From assembly GCA_905188195.1 (NCBI GenBank), contig CAJJKY010000007.1, positions 38,963 to 102,962 on the forward strand: 64,000 bases of DNA, given 5' to 3'. Each line of letters begins with the position of its first letter. Positions within the stretch are counted from its first letter, which is position 1. Shown one piece after another: positions 1 through 10,360 of the stretch. The position numbers and the translations under genes were made by a program. Source of the DNA: Streptococcus parasanguinis (lineage in GTDB: Bacteria; Bacillota; Bacilli; Lactobacillales; Streptococcaceae). Under the pieces are notes generated by a model. It saw only the letters and a program-made list of their open reading frames with translations, did not search any database and had not been told where the DNA came from.

Positions 1-95
1 TAACACCGGAATCTATCCGCTTGCGGAAACAAATCTTGAACAAAGCAGAACGCGAAAAAGCAAATAAAAAGAAAAAATCAGCAGCTGCTGAATAA
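1..95 (+). CDS. typA: TypA/BipA translational GTPase, C-terminal end only
   Basis: The window opens inside this gene. Reading from base 3, the last 30 codons give a lysine/alanine-rich tail starting TPESIRLRKQILNKAERE and ending in KKSAAAE before a TAA at 93-95. This matches the known C-terminus of streptococcal TypA (BipA), a ribosome-associated GTPase of the elongation-factor family involved in ribosome assembly and stress adaptation. No catalytic domain is visible here, so the call rests on the tail sequence and on the usual streptococcal order typA - DUF3165 - murD. Confidence 0.85.
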   Translation, partial: TPESIRLRKQILNKAEREKANKKKKSAAAE

Positions 96-117
96 TACGG
101 AAAGAAAGGAGAAAAAA

Positions 118-366
118 ATGGTCTATTTTATCTTAGGGATTTTGATTCTCCTTTTTTACCTTTTTATGACCCCCAAAAGTATTCGTGGTACCTTAAACAG
201 TGTCACAATGGTGGTCTTGATCGTCTCCATTATCGTACTGACTTGTCTCGCCATTTTTCAGATATTCCAACTACCGTCTGAGTTTTTTGTCGGTGCCTTT
301 CTCGCCTTTGTTGGCTACCTGGCTTTGGTAGATATTTCCAAAATGACGACCAAACAGAAAAAATAA
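118..366 (+). CDS. DUF3165 family small membrane protein
   Basis: This is an 82-residue hydrophobic protein with three predicted membrane segments (about residues 2-17, 28-48 and 55-72) and a short basic C-terminus (KMTTKQKK). Size, composition and position between typA and murD fit the streptococcal DUF3165 family, whose function is unknown. A good Shine-Dalgarno (AAGGAG at 106-111) precedes the ATG. It lies 22 bp after typA, so it is probably read from the typA transcript and ends at the hairpin at 384-407. Confidence 0.8.
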   Translation: MVYFILGILILLFYLFMTPKSIRGTLNSVTMVVLIVSIIVLTCLAIFQIFQLPSEFFVGAFLAFVGYLALVDISKMTTKQKK

Positions 367-383
367 ATGCTGACGTGATTTTT

Positions 384-407
384 AAAGCCCTTTGGGCTTT
401 TTAATTT
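384..407 (+). terminator. Rho-independent terminator after DUF3165
   Basis: A 7-bp stem AAAGCCC/GGGCTTT with a TTT loop is followed by a T-rich run. It separates the typA-DUF3165 unit from the murD cluster. A TAAAAT at 421-426 may be the murD -10 box, but no convincing -35 was found. Confidence 0.8.
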
Positions 408-456
408 TGCTAAAAAAAGGTAAAATAGAGAGTGATAAAAATGGAGCGAAGAAATC

Positions 457-1806
457 ATGAAATTTGTGAAACAATTTGAAAATAAAAAGGTTCTTGTATT
501 AGGTTTGGCTAAGTCAGGCGAGTCAGCTGCTCGTTTGTTGGATCGCTTAGGAGCGATTGTGACCGTCAATGATGGCAAACCTTTTGAAGAAAATCCAGCA
601 GCACAAAGTTTACTGGAAGAAGGGATTAAAGTTGTGACAGGAGGTCACCCTCTGGAATTGTTGGATGAAGACTTTGCAGTCATGGTCAAAAATCCAGGAA
701 TCCCTTATTCTAACCCAATGGTTGAAAAAGCGCTTGAAAAGGGTATTCCAGTCCTCACTGAAGTGGAATTGGCCTATCTGATTTCGGATGCGCCAATTAT
801 TGGGATTACAGGATCAAACGGAAAAACGACGACAACAACCATGATCGGAGAAGTCTTGACGGCTGCCGGCCAAGGTGGTCTATTGTCTGGGAATATCGGT
901 TTTCCAGCTAGTCAAGTTGCACAAACAGCAACAGAAAAGGATGTTCTGGTCATGGAATTGTCTTCTTTCCAATTGATGGGAATTGAAGCCTTCCATCCAG
1001 AGATTGCAGTGATTACCAACCTCATGCCAACCCATATCGACTATCATGGTTCTTTTGAAAATTATGTAGCTGCCAAATGGAATCTTCAAAAGAATATGAC
1101 AGAAAAAGATGTCATTGTCTTAAACTTCAATCAAGATTTGGCCAAGGAACTCGCTACAAAAACCAAGGCAAGAGTCCTTCCATTTTCAACGGTCGAAAAG
1201 GTGGATGGGGCTTATTTGGAAGATGGACTTCTCAAGTTTAAGGGAGAAGTTGTTATGCGAGCAGATGAACTGGGTGTTCCAGGTAGCCACAATGTAGAGA
1301 ATGCCTTGGCAACGATTGCAGTTGCAAAAGTCCGTGGTGTGGAGAATGAGGTCATTAAAGAAACCTTGTCGGCCTTTGGGGGTGTGAAACACCGCCTTCA
1401 ATATGTGGATGAGATTCAAGGTGTCAAATTCTATAATGATAGTAAATCGACTAATATTCTAGCAACACAAAAAGCTCTTTCTGGTTTTGATAACAGCAAG
1501 GTGATCTTGATTGCAGGGGGTCTCGATCGTGGCAATGAATTTGATGAATTGGTGCCTCACATTACTGGCTTAAAGGAAATGGTGATTCTAGGGGAATCAG
1601 CTCCTCGAGTGAAACGCGCAGCCGATAAAGCAGGCGTCCCTTATGTCGATGCGGCAGATGTAGCGGATGCGACAAAGAAAGCCTTCGATTTGGCTAGCAC
1701 CGGAGATGTTGTGCTACTAAGTCCTGCCAATGCCAGCTGGGATATGTATCCGAATTTTGAAGTGCGTGGGGATGAATTCCTTGCTACAGTAAAAGGGTTG
1801 AAATAA
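457..1806 (+). CDS. murD: UDP-N-acetylmuramoyl-L-alanine--D-glutamate ligase MurD
   Basis: Cytosolic enzyme that adds D-glutamate to UDP-MurNAc-L-Ala in peptidoglycan precursor synthesis, using ATP. The 449 residues are the normal family length. The Mur-ligase ATP-binding loop [14 protein letters not shown] is at about residue 115, and the typical C-terminal ligase domain contains FYNDSKSTN and [10 protein letters not shown]. The ATG has a GGAG ribosome site 10 bp upstream. It heads the run murD-murG-divIB, with murG starting one base after its stop, as in other streptococci. Confidence 0.97.
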   Translation: MKFVKQFENKKVLVLGLAKSGESAARLLDRLGAIVTVNDGKPFEENPAAQSLLEEGIKVVTGGHPLELLDEDFAVMVKNPGIPYSNPMVEKALEKGIPVLTEVELAYLISDAPIIGITGSNGKTTTTTMIGEVLTAAGQGGLLSGNIGFPASQVAQTATEKDVLVMELSSFQLMGIEAFHPEIAVITNLMPTHIDYHGSFENYVAAKWNLQKNMTEKDVIVLNFNQDLAKELATKTKARVLPFSTVEKVDGAYLEDGLLKFKGEVVMRADELGVPGSHNVENALATIAVAKVRGVENEVIKETLSAFGGVKHRLQYVDEIQGVKFYNDSKSTNILATQKALSGFDNSKVILIAGGLDRGNEFDELVPHITGLKEMVILGESAPRVKRAADKAGVPYVDAADVADATKKAFDLASTGDVVLLSPANASWDMYPNFEVRGDEFLATVKGLK

Positions 1807-1807
1807 A

Positions 1808-2890
1808 ATGAAAAAAATAATGTTTACTGGTGGGGGAACCGTGGGACATGTGACCCTTAATCTCCTCTTGATTCCAAAATTTATCGAAGATGGATGGGAA
1901 GTCCATTATATTGGGGACAAAAAAGGAATCGAATACCAAGAGATCAAAAAGTCTGGCTTAGACGTACGCTTCCATTCAATTGCAACAGGGAAATTGCGCC
2001 GCTATTTCTCTTTCCAAAATATGATAGATGTGTTCAAGGTGGCTTGGGGAACGCTCCAGTCCATTGCAATCCTGCTTCGTGTGCGCCCACAAGTTCTCTT
2101 CTCAAAAGGAGGATTTGTATCGGTGCCACCAGTGATCGCAGCCCGACTCACGCGTGTTCCTGTCTATATCCATGAGTCCGATCTTTCTATGGGATTGGCC
2201 AATAAAATTGCTTATAAATTTGCTACCAAGATGTACACGACTTTTGAGCAAGCACATGGTTTGACAAAGAGTGAGCATATCGGTGCGGTAACCAAGGTCA
2301 CAGATCATATTCCGCCAACTTCAGAAGTTTTAGAAGAAAAAACAAAAGGTTTCCGAAAAGACTTGCCGACCCTTCTCTTTGTCGGAGGATCTGCTGGTGC
2401 GCGTGTCTTTAATGAATTTGTGACAGAGCATCAAGCAGAGCTCTTGCAGCACTACAATATCATCAATTTGACGGGCGATTCAACATTGAATCAGGCTGAG
2501 GGTGGTTTGTATCGAGTGGATTATGTAACCGATCAGTATTTGCCCATGCTCCAGAAGGCTGATTTAGTGGTGACTAGAGGTGGAGCCAATACCTTATTTG
2601 AACTATTAGCCATGAACAAACTCCATTTGATTGTACCGCTAGGAAAAGAAGCCAGCCGTGGCGATCAGATTGAAAATGCCCAATATTTTGTGGATAAAGG
2701 TTATGCAGAGCAATTGCAGGAAGATCAATTGACGCTCGAAACCTTCAATGAAACCATTCAAGAAATGTTGAAGCAAAGCCAAGTCTACCACCAAGCAATG
2801 GAAAAATCGACAGAACTCCTTTCACTAGACGATTTTTACGGCCTGCTTCAAAAAGATATCAGTAAGGGAAAAGATGACGGACGACAATAA
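1808..2890 (+). CDS. murG: Undecaprenyl-PP-MurNAc-pentapeptide N-acetylglucosaminyltransferase MurG
   Basis: Membrane-associated glycosyltransferase (GT28) that converts lipid I to lipid II on the inner face of the membrane. The 360-residue protein has the N-terminal glycine-rich loop [11 protein letters not shown] in the streptococcal form, [12 protein letters not shown], and the C-terminal sugar-nucleotide site around [13 protein letters not shown]. Its 3' end overlaps the start of divIB by 17 bp, which suggests translational coupling. Confidence 0.97.
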   Translation: MKKIMFTGGGTVGHVTLNLLLIPKFIEDGWEVHYIGDKKGIEYQEIKKSGLDVRFHSIATGKLRRYFSFQNMIDVFKVAWGTLQSIAILLRVRPQVLFSKGGFVSVPPVIAARLTRVPVYIHESDLSMGLANKIAYKFATKMYTTFEQAHGLTKSEHIGAVTKVTDHIPPTSEVLEEKTKGFRKDLPTLLFVGGSAGARVFNEFVTEHQAELLQHYNIINLTGDSTLNQAEGGLYRVDYVTDQYLPMLQKADLVVTRGGANTLFELLAMNKLHLIVPLGKEASRGDQIENAQYFVDKGYAEQLQEDQLTLETFNETIQEMLKQSQVYHQAMEKSTELLSLDDFYGLLQKDISKGKDDGRQ

Positions 2891-4085
2891 AAAAACGCCA
2901 ACGGATGACAAAATTACAGAATTGTCAGCCTGGCAAAAAAGAAACAAGGAATATTTAGAAAAAAAAGCGCTTGAAAAAGCGGAAGAAGCTGAAACAGAGG
3001 AAACTGAAAGCGAAGAAGCAAAAGAAGACGAAGACCTTTCAGAAAAAGAGACAGCTTCCGTCTCAGAGGAAGAATCTGAAGAAATAGAAGAGTCTGAAGA
3101 GGAAGATGAATCTGAGGCCGAAGAGGATCCAGATGCGGATGGAGAAAGTTCAGAAGGAGAAGAAGTTGATCCGGCTAAAGAGGAGCTAGATCCTTCAGAG
3201 AAACAAGAGAAAAAGCCTTCATTTTTTAAAGGCTTGAAGACGAAAAAACCAAAGAAGGAACCGACAGTGGCAAAACGCCACATCTATCGTGCCCTTCCGG
3301 TTATCGGAATCAGCTCGATTGTCGCCCTTCTCTCGATCTACTTTTTAAGCCCCTTATCCACACAGAAAGTGATTGAATTTTCAGGGAACAAGGCGGTTGA
3401 CCAGCAACTCTTATATGAAAAAAGTCGCATCAAAGAAGAAGATTATACTCTGACGACTTTCCTTCATAAATCGGTCTATGAACAAAATATGAAAACGGCT
3501 AGTCCATGGATCAAAGAGGTTCACATGCATTATCAATTCCCGGTGACTTTTAAAGTCAATATCGTGGAACACAAAGTGGTTGCCTATTATGTGACCGGAG
3601 AAGACCACTATCCAGTATTGGAAAATGGAGAAGTAGTGGAGACAGTAACTCCAGCTTCGGAATTGCCGTCCTCCTATATTAGCTTGAAATTCTCAGATCG
3701 AGAATTGGTTAGACAATTTGTCCAAGAAATGAAGTCTATTTCTTCTTCCATTACGGATAAAATTGTTTCGGTTGATCTGACACCAAGCAAGGTCACCAAG
3801 GATCTGGTGACCATCACCATGAAAAACGATAATAAAATCTTGGTGCCTGTTTCCCAAATTACCCGCAAGCTTCCTTATTATAAAGCCATTAGTAAGCAAT
3901 TAGACGATGATTCCACCATTGATATGGAGGCTGGAGTCTTCAGCTATAGTGAACAATCCATCGCAGATGCTAAAGAGCAAGCTGAAAAAGAAAAGGCTGA
4001 AAGTCCAGAAAAGCAAGAAGGACATTCTGAGGAAGCAAGCCAAGAACAGAATCCAGAAGGAGAGAATTCTTCTGGGAATGAGTAA
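2874..4085 (+). CDS. divIB: Cell division protein DivIB (FtsQ)
   Basis: Bitopic membrane protein of the divisome. The 403 residues show a strongly acidic, Glu/Ser-rich cytoplasmic N-terminus (about residues 35-110), a single membrane segment at about 139-158, then an extracellular POTRA/FtsQ-type region ([13 protein letters not shown], then [21 protein letters not shown], given in parts) and a second acidic tail. The long charged N-terminus is typical of streptococcal DivIB. The start codon lies inside the end of murG. The acidic repeat-like stretch creates a spurious Ser-rich frame on the opposite strand. Confidence 0.93.
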   Translation: MTDDNKKTPTDDKITELSAWQKRNKEYLEKKALEKAEEAETEETESEEAKEDEDLSEKETASVSEEESEEIEESEEEDESEAEEDPDADGESSEGEEVDPAKEELDPSEKQEKKPSFFKGLKTKKPKKEPTVAKRHIYRALPVIGISSIVALLSIYFLSPLSTQKVIEFSGNKAVDQQLLYEKSRIKEEDYTLTTFLHKSVYEQNMKTASPWIKEVHMHYQFPVTFKVNIVEHKVVAYYVTGEDHYPVLENGEVVETVTPASELPSSYISLKFSDRELVRQFVQEMKSISSSITDKIVSVDLTPSKVTKDLVTITMKNDNKILVPVSQITRKLPYYKAISKQLDDDSTIDMEAGVFSYSEQSIADAKEQAEKEKAESPEKQEGHSEEASQEQNPEGENSSGNE

Positions 4086-4141
4086 AGCCCATAAATTATC
4101 TCAAATAATTGAAGAAAAAATGTCCATTTTAGGCTTCTTTG

Positions 4142-4150
4142 TGATATAAT
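4142..4150 (+). promoter_or_regulatory. Extended -10 promoter for ftsA-ftsZ
   Basis: TGATATAAT (TGN + TATAAT) lies 78 bp upstream of ftsA, with no good -35 at the usual distance. An extended -10 explains this. It would give ftsA a roughly 70-nt leader. Confidence 0.6.
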
Positions 4151-4227
4151 GAAGTTTGGATAGTTCCAACTAAAAGGGCTATAAATAGATGTAAAGTGAA
4201 AACAAATAAAGAGAGAGGACTGGTGTA

Positions 4228-5616
4228 ATGGCTAGAGACGGCTTTTTTACAGGTTTAGATATCGGTACTAGTTCAATAAAAGTATTGGTGGCAGAACATG
4301 TCAATGGAGAAATGAATGTAATTGGAGTCAGCAATGCAAAAAGTGCTGGCGTCAAAGATGGAATTATAGTAGATATCGAAGCTGCTTCAAATGCAATTAA
4401 AAACGCAATCAGCCAAGCTGAAGAAAAAGCAGGGATTTCAATCAATCTAGTCAATGTTGGGTTGCCTGCAAACTTACTACAAATCGAAGCAACTCAAGGA
4501 ATGATTCCAGTCACAAGTGATTCAAAAGAAATCACAGATGCAGATGTTGAAAATGTTGTCAAATCTGCACTCACAAAAAGTATGACACCGGATCGTGAAG
4601 TAATCACCTTCATTCCTGAAGAATTTACAGTAGATGGATTCCAAGGAATCCGCGATCCACGCGGAATGATGGGGATCCGACTTGAAATGCGTGGCCTTCT
4701 TTATACAGGACCTCGTACAATCTTGCACAATTTGCGTAAAACCGTTGAACGTGCAGGCTTACAAGTTGAAAACATCATCATTTCACCGCTTGCGATGATC
4801 AAAACAGTCTTGAATGAAGGCGAACGTGAATTCGGAGCAACGGTGATCGATATGGGTGGTGGCCAAACAACGGTGGCATCTGTTCGTAGCCAAGAACTTC
4901 AATTTACAAATATCTATCAAGAAGGTGGCGATTATGTTACCAAAGATATTTCTAAAGTATTGAAAACTTCTCAAAAATTGGCAGAAGGCTTGAAGTTCAA
5001 CTACGGTGAAGCCTATGTGCCATCTGCTGGAAACGAAGTCTTCCATGTGGAAGTCATCGGTGAAGTAGAGCCAGTTGAAGTGACTGAGAAGTATTTAGCT
5101 GAAATCATTTCAGCACGTATCAAACACATCTTTGAGCAAATCAAACAAGACCTTGAGAGAAGACATTTGTTGGATCTTCCTGGAGGTATTGTGATTATCG
5201 GTGGAGGAGCGATCCTTCCTGGTGTTGAAGAATTGGCTCAAGAAGTCTTTGGTGTAAATGTGAAATTGTTTGTTCCAAATCAAATTGGAATTCGCAATCC
5301 AGCTTTTGCCCATGTGATTAGCTTGTCTGAATATGCAGGCAATTTGACAGATGTGGATATTATTGCTCAAGCTGCGGTTCATGGAGACGAAGTCTTGCGT
5401 CAACAACCGATTCAATTTGATCGTCCAGTGCAACCACAAGTACAACCACAACCTGCTGCTCCAGCACAACCGGTAGTACCTGCATACAATGCTGAGAAGA
5501 TTGAATCTCCAGTGGATGCTCAAGAAATTCCAGCAGCAAGCAATGATAGCAAACAAGAACCAAAAACTACATTCACAGACCGAATGAAAAATTTGATCGG
5601 TAATATGTTTGATTAA
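4228..5616 (+). CDS. ftsA: Cell division protein FtsA
   Basis: Actin-like ATPase that tethers FtsZ polymers to the membrane. The 462-residue protein has the phosphate-1 motif FTGLDIGTSSIKV near the N-terminus, phosphate-2 VIDMGGGQTT (about residue 205), the adenosine motif IVIIGGGAILPGV (about 320), a Gln/Pro-rich linker, and the C-terminal amphipathic membrane-targeting helix FTDRMKNLIGNMF. It is followed 15 bp later by ftsZ, forming the conserved ftsAZ pair. Confidence 0.97.
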   Translation: MARDGFFTGLDIGTSSIKVLVAEHVNGEMNVIGVSNAKSAGVKDGIIVDIEAASNAIKNAISQAEEKAGISINLVNVGLPANLLQIEATQGMIPVTSDSKEITDADVENVVKSALTKSMTPDREVITFIPEEFTVDGFQGIRDPRGMMGIRLEMRGLLYTGPRTILHNLRKTVERAGLQVENIIISPLAMIKTVLNEGEREFGATVIDMGGGQTTVASVRSQELQFTNIYQEGGDYVTKDISKVLKTSQKLAEGLKFNYGEAYVPSAGNEVFHVEVIGEVEPVEVTEKYLAEIISARIKHIFEQIKQDLERRHLLDLPGGIVIIGGGAILPGVEELAQEVFGVNVKLFVPNQIGIRNPAFAHVISLSEYAGNLTDVDIIAQAAVHGDEVLRQQPIQFDRPVQPQVQPQPAAPAQPVVPAYNAEKIESPVDAQEIPAASNDSKQEPKTTFTDRMKNLIGNMFD

Positions 5617-5625
5617 GGAGTGTAA

Positions 5626-6897
<1,272 letters not shown>

Positions 6898-6899
6898 TC

Positions 6900-7568
6900 A
6901 TGAATCTGGTAGAGAATGCTGATCTTGTTCGGCAACAAGTAGAAACAGCAAGAAACAAAGCTAACCGTCAAGATCAAGTTAATGTGATAGCTGTCACCAA
7001 GTATGTGGATGTTGCCACAACAGAAGCACTGGTGAAAACAGGTATCCAACATATCGGTGAAAATCGTGTCGATAAATTCCTAGAAAAGTATCAAGCTCTC
7101 AAAGAGTATGACCTCACTTGGCACTTGATTGGGAGCCTCCAACGGCGGAAAGTAAAAGACGTGATCAATCTCGTCGATTACTTTCATGCCTTGGATTCAG
7201 TGAAGCTGGCTCAAGAAATTCAAAAGCGAGCAGAACACCCGATCAAGTGTTTCCTCCAAGTGAACATTTCTGGTGAAGAAAGTAAGCATGGATTTGCACC
7301 CGATGAACTGGATGATGTTTTAGCGGAAATCGCACAGCTGGACAAAATTGAAATTGTTGGTTTAATGACGATGGCTCCTTTTGAGGCTAGTCAAGAAGAG
7401 TTGCAGGATATTTTTTCAAAAACTCACCAACTTCAGAAACAACTAGAAAAGAAACAATTAAAAAATATGCCTTTTTCAGAACTAAGTATGGGTATGAGTC
7501 GTGACTTTGAAGTAGCCATTGCGAACGGAGCGACTTATGTTAGAATTGGGACATCATTTTTTAAATAG
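6900..7568 (+). CDS. ylmE: YggS/YlmE family pyridoxal-phosphate homeostasis protein
   Basis: A 222-residue alanine-racemase-fold protein of the YggS family (cytosolic PLP binding and homeostasis). The PLP lysine is in VIAVTKYV (about residue 33), and the family motifs HIGENRVDK, WHLIGSLQRRK and LSMGMSRDFEVAI are present. It sits directly after ftsZ and before sepF, the classic ylm cluster order of Gram-positive bacteria. Confidence 0.93.
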   Translation: MNLVENADLVRQQVETARNKANRQDQVNVIAVTKYVDVATTEALVKTGIQHIGENRVDKFLEKYQALKEYDLTWHLIGSLQRRKVKDVINLVDYFHALDSVKLAQEIQKRAEHPIKCFLQVNISGEESKHGFAPDELDDVLAEIAQLDKIEIVGLMTMAPFEASQEELQDIFSKTHQLQKQLEKKQLKNMPFSELSMGMSRDFEVAIANGATYVRIGTSFFK

Positions 7569-7577
7569 GAAAGAACT

Positions 7578-8207
7578 ATGTCATTAAAAGATAAATTTAA
7601 CAACTTTATTGACTACTTCACAGAAGACGGTGAAGAAGTAGAAGTTCGCGAGGCAAAAGCAGCTGGGGCGGAAACACAACCAGTTCCACAGCCACAGCCG
7701 ACTCCTCAAGTGACTTCTCCGCGTCCACAGATTAGTCAAAGAGAACCAGTAAAACCAAAACCGACTCCTGTCGCACCTGTTACGACTCCAGTGTCTACAG
7801 CGGCAGTGAAGGAACCTGTTTCAACAACGAAGAATACATCTGAAAATATTACTCGCTTGCATGAACGTCAACGTGAATTGGCTGCTAATCGTGCGAATAC
7901 AGATGAAAAGATTACCATTGATGTACGCTATCCCCGCAAATACGAGGAAGCGACTGAAATTGTTGATCTATTACTATCTAATGAGAGTATCTTGATTGAC
8001 TTCCAATATATGACAGAAGTACAAGCACGTCGTTGTTTAGATTATTTGGATGGGGCTCGTTATGTTTTAGCAGGAAATCTTCGTCGTGTTGCAAGTACCA
8101 TGTACTTGTTGACTCCAATTAATGTAGTCGTTAACATTGAAGATATCCGCCTTCCAAATGATGTGGAAGTGACAGAATTTGACTATGATATGAAACGTAA
8201 TCGTTAA
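7578..8207 (+). CDS. sepF: Cell division protein SepF
   Basis: FtsZ-interacting membrane anchor. The 209-residue protein has an N-terminal amphipathic helix ([12 protein letters not shown]), a long Pro/Gln/Thr linker (about residues 30-100), and the C-terminal SepF core ([27 protein letters not shown]-type ending). The stop is followed at once by the ylmG start, consistent with translational coupling. Confidence 0.95.
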   Translation: MSLKDKFNNFIDYFTEDGEEVEVREAKAAGAETQPVPQPQPTPQVTSPRPQISQREPVKPKPTPVAPVTTPVSTAAVKEPVSTTKNTSENITRLHERQRELAANRANTDEKITIDVRYPRKYEEATEIVDLLLSNESILIDFQYMTEVQARRCLDYLDGARYVLAGNLRRVASTMYLLTPINVVVNIEDIRLPNDVEVTEFDYDMKRNR

Positions 8208-8208
8208 G

Positions 8209-8472
8209 ATGATTATCTTTCAATACTTATCAAATATCATTCAAATCTATTCCATCATTCTTGTCATCTATGCCTTACTATCTTGGTTCCCTGGGGCACC
8301 TCAGAGTACTCTTGGACAAATGGTTCACCGCCTAGTTGAACCATTTTTGAGCCTTTTTAGAAAGTTACCATTGCAGTTTGGGGGCTTGGATTTTACGGTT
8401 CTTGTAGCACTTTTGGTCTTGAACTTGATGAATCAGTTATTAGCCCGCTTGTTCCTACTTTTGATTGGATAG
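8209..8472 (+). CDS. ylmG: YggT family membrane protein YlmG
   Basis: An 87-residue protein with two membrane segments (about residues 6-26 and 64-85) and the YggT motif YALLSWFPGAPQS followed by VEPFLSLFRKLP. YggT/YlmG proteins are linked to septum placement or osmotic tolerance, but their role is not settled. It starts 1 bp after sepF and is followed by ylmH. Confidence 0.93.
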   Translation: MIIFQYLSNIIQIYSIILVIYALLSWFPGAPQSTLGQMVHRLVEPFLSLFRKLPLQFGGLDFTVLVALLVLNLMNQLLARLFLLLIG

Positions 8473-8478
8473 AATACG

Positions 8479-9270
8479 ATGGGACAGACAGAGATTTACC
8501 AACATTTCAATCGCGAAGATCACGAATTCATTGATCGTTGTATTGAATTGTCTGAAAGAGTGGTGGAACGCTATTCTGTTGAGGTGACGGGTTTTTTAAA
8601 CCCTCACCAGGTCACTATTTTACGAAATGTCGCGGCAAGCTACCAATTACAGGTCTTTGCTTCCAGTGATGAGCAGAAAATGGAGTATGCTAAGGTTATT
8701 GTTGCTCCGGATTATTACCAATTAGATCCAAGTGACTTTGATCTGGCCTTATTGGAAATGGTCTATGCTTCAAAATTTCATCACTTGACCCATTCCCAGG
8801 TACTGGGGACTATTGTTCACCAATTAGGTGTGGAGCGCAAGTCCTTTGGAGATATTCTAACGAGTGATGGAAAGATCCAAGTATTTGTTGAACAGCGTTT
8901 TGTTCACTATTTCATGGATCACATCCAGAAAATTTCTCGGGTACCTGTTAAGCTGAGGGAAGTTCCTCTCTCTGAACAAATGATCGTAGAGGAAGAAAGC
9001 CAGCAGCGAGATATTCTCGTGTCGAGTTATCGGTTAGATAAGGTGATTGCTGGGACCTTCAAGCTTTCGCGCTCACAAGCTAGTCAGTTGATTAGTTCTG
9101 GTCTAGTGAAAGTTAACTATGCGACTACTTCCAATGTTAGCTATGCTGTAGGTCTGAATGATTTAGTCAGTGTTCGACGCTTTGGGCGTCTTAAAATTGT
9201 TTCTGAAAATGGTATTTCAAAGAGTGGAAAATATAAAGTAACTGTTGAAGTACTCTTAAGTAAAAAATGA
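8479..9270 (+). CDS. ylmH: S4-domain RNA-binding protein YlmH
   Basis: A 263-residue protein with a C-terminal S4 RNA-binding domain (SSYRLDKVIAGTFKLSRSQA, then VKVNYATTSNVSYAVGLNDL) after an N-terminal YlmH-type domain. The family binds structured RNA and acts in ribosome rescue in Gram-positive bacteria (known for the family; not shown here). It lies between ylmG and divIVA. Confidence 0.92.
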   Translation: MGQTEIYQHFNREDHEFIDRCIELSERVVERYSVEVTGFLNPHQVTILRNVAASYQLQVFASSDEQKMEYAKVIVAPDYYQLDPSDFDLALLEMVYASKFHHLTHSQVLGTIVHQLGVERKSFGDILTSDGKIQVFVEQRFVHYFMDHIQKISRVPVKLREVPLSEQMIVEEESQQRDILVSSYRLDKVIAGTFKLSRSQASQLISSGLVKVNYATTSNVSYAVGLNDLVSVRRFGRLKIVSENGISKSGKYKVTVEVLLSKK

Positions 9271-9279
9271 GGAGGAGTT

Positions 9280-10107
9280 ATGGCTCTTACTGCTTTAGAA
9301 ATTAAAGATAAAACTTTTGGCGTTAAATTTAGAGGGTATGATGCGAACGAAGTAGAAGAATTTCTAGATATCGTTGTTCGCGATTATGAAGATCTTGTTC
9401 GTTTAAATCATGATCAAGAAGCAAAAATTCAAGCTCTTGAAGAACGCTTAAACTATTTTGATGAAATGAAAGATTCATTGAGTCAATCTGTTTTGATTGC
9501 ACAAGATACTGCTGAACGTGTCAAACAAGCAGCTAACGAACGTTCTGAAAATATTGTTCGTCAAGCTGAACAAGATGCACAGCACTTAGTGGATGAAGCA
9601 AAACAAAAAGCAAATGAAATCCTTCGTCATGCAACGGATAATGCCAAGAAGGTTGCCGTTGAAACAGAGGAATTGAAGAACAAGACACGCGTCTTCCATC
9701 AACGTTTGAAATCAACCATCGAAAGCCAATTGAGCATTATCGATACACCTGAATGGGATGAAATTCTTCGTCCAACAGCTATGTACATTCAAACAAGTGA
9801 TGAAGCTTTCCGTGAAATTGTGGAGAAAGCTTTGGGTGAATCAGTTCACCATCATCATGCAGAAGATGATAACATTGATTTGACTCGTCAATTCTCTCCA
9901 GCTGAAATCGAAGAATTGCAAAAACGCATCGAAGCTGCTAATTTAGAATTGGGGGCAACACAAGCGTTTGAAGGTTTGAATGAAAAAGTTCAATCCGCTT
10001 TAGAAGAAGCAGAGCACGCTCGTCATGAAAATGAGGAAGTCGTTGCGGTTGAAGAAACTGTTCAACCAGAAGATGATGCAAATCGTGAATCTGTCAATAT
10101 TTTATAA
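9280..10107 (+). CDS. divIVA: Cell division initiation protein DivIVA
   Basis: Coiled-coil protein that recognises curved membrane at septum and poles. The 275-residue protein has the conserved N-terminal membrane-binding domain (LEIKDKTFGVKFRGYD, VEEFLDIVVRDYE), a long heptad-rich coiled coil (about 55-150) and an acidic C-terminus longer than in bacilli. The Shine-Dalgarno is strong (GAGGAGG). This gene closes the division cluster and precedes the T-box leader of ileS. Confidence 0.96.
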   Translation: MALTALEIKDKTFGVKFRGYDANEVEEFLDIVVRDYEDLVRLNHDQEAKIQALEERLNYFDEMKDSLSQSVLIAQDTAERVKQAANERSENIVRQAEQDAQHLVDEAKQKANEILRHATDNAKKVAVETEELKNKTRVFHQRLKSTIESQLSIIDTPEWDEILRPTAMYIQTSDEAFREIVEKALGESVHHHHAEDDNIDLTRQFSPAEIEELQKRIEAANLELGATQAFEGLNEKVQSALEEAEHARHENEEVVAVEETVQPEDDANRESVNIL

Positions 10108-10114
10108 TTTTGTA

Positions 10115-10331
10115 AAAACAGGTCCATTAATGATAGATCTAGCGAGCAGATGATGGTGGAAGATCTGCACTCCCTCTTAATGGATGATCCTTTTACAGTA
10201 TTCGTTCTGAACCCTTGAGTAAGAACGGACGTTTCCCTCGTTACGGGATGAGAGGAGAAGGTCGCTTGCGACTTCTCGAACAAAGGTGGTACCACGAGCA
10301 ATCGTCCTTTTTAGGATGCTCGTGTTTTTTT
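10115..10331 (+). promoter_or_regulatory. T-box leader (tRNA-Ile) controlling ileS
   Basis: The 250-bp divIVA-ileS gap holds a T-box riboswitch. Stem I is visible as TGTAAAA/TTTTACA plus TCCATTAA/TTAATGGA. The internal loop between these helices on the 3' side contains an ATC triplet at 10187-10189, an isoleucine codon in the right place to be the specifier. The T-box antiterminator sequence AAGGTGGTACCACG is at 10283-10296, followed by a terminator hairpin (GAGCA...TGCTC) with a T-run to 10331. Uncharged tRNA-Ile would favour readthrough. Confidence 0.93.
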
Positions 10332-10360
10332 TATAGCTTTTAAATCAATAAGGAGACACA

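Noticed and set aside
2825..3283. 152-codon Ser-rich frame opposite divIB
   Set aside because: It is the mirror of the acidic Glu/Ser codons of the DivIB N-terminus; no ribosome site, low complexity.
10220..10250. Similarity of GTAAGAACGGACG in the ileS leader to GTGAGTACGGACG in the BOX-like repeat
   Set aside because: The leader is clearly a T-box by its specifier loop and antiterminator; the short match is not supported by shared flanking hairpins and is probably chance.
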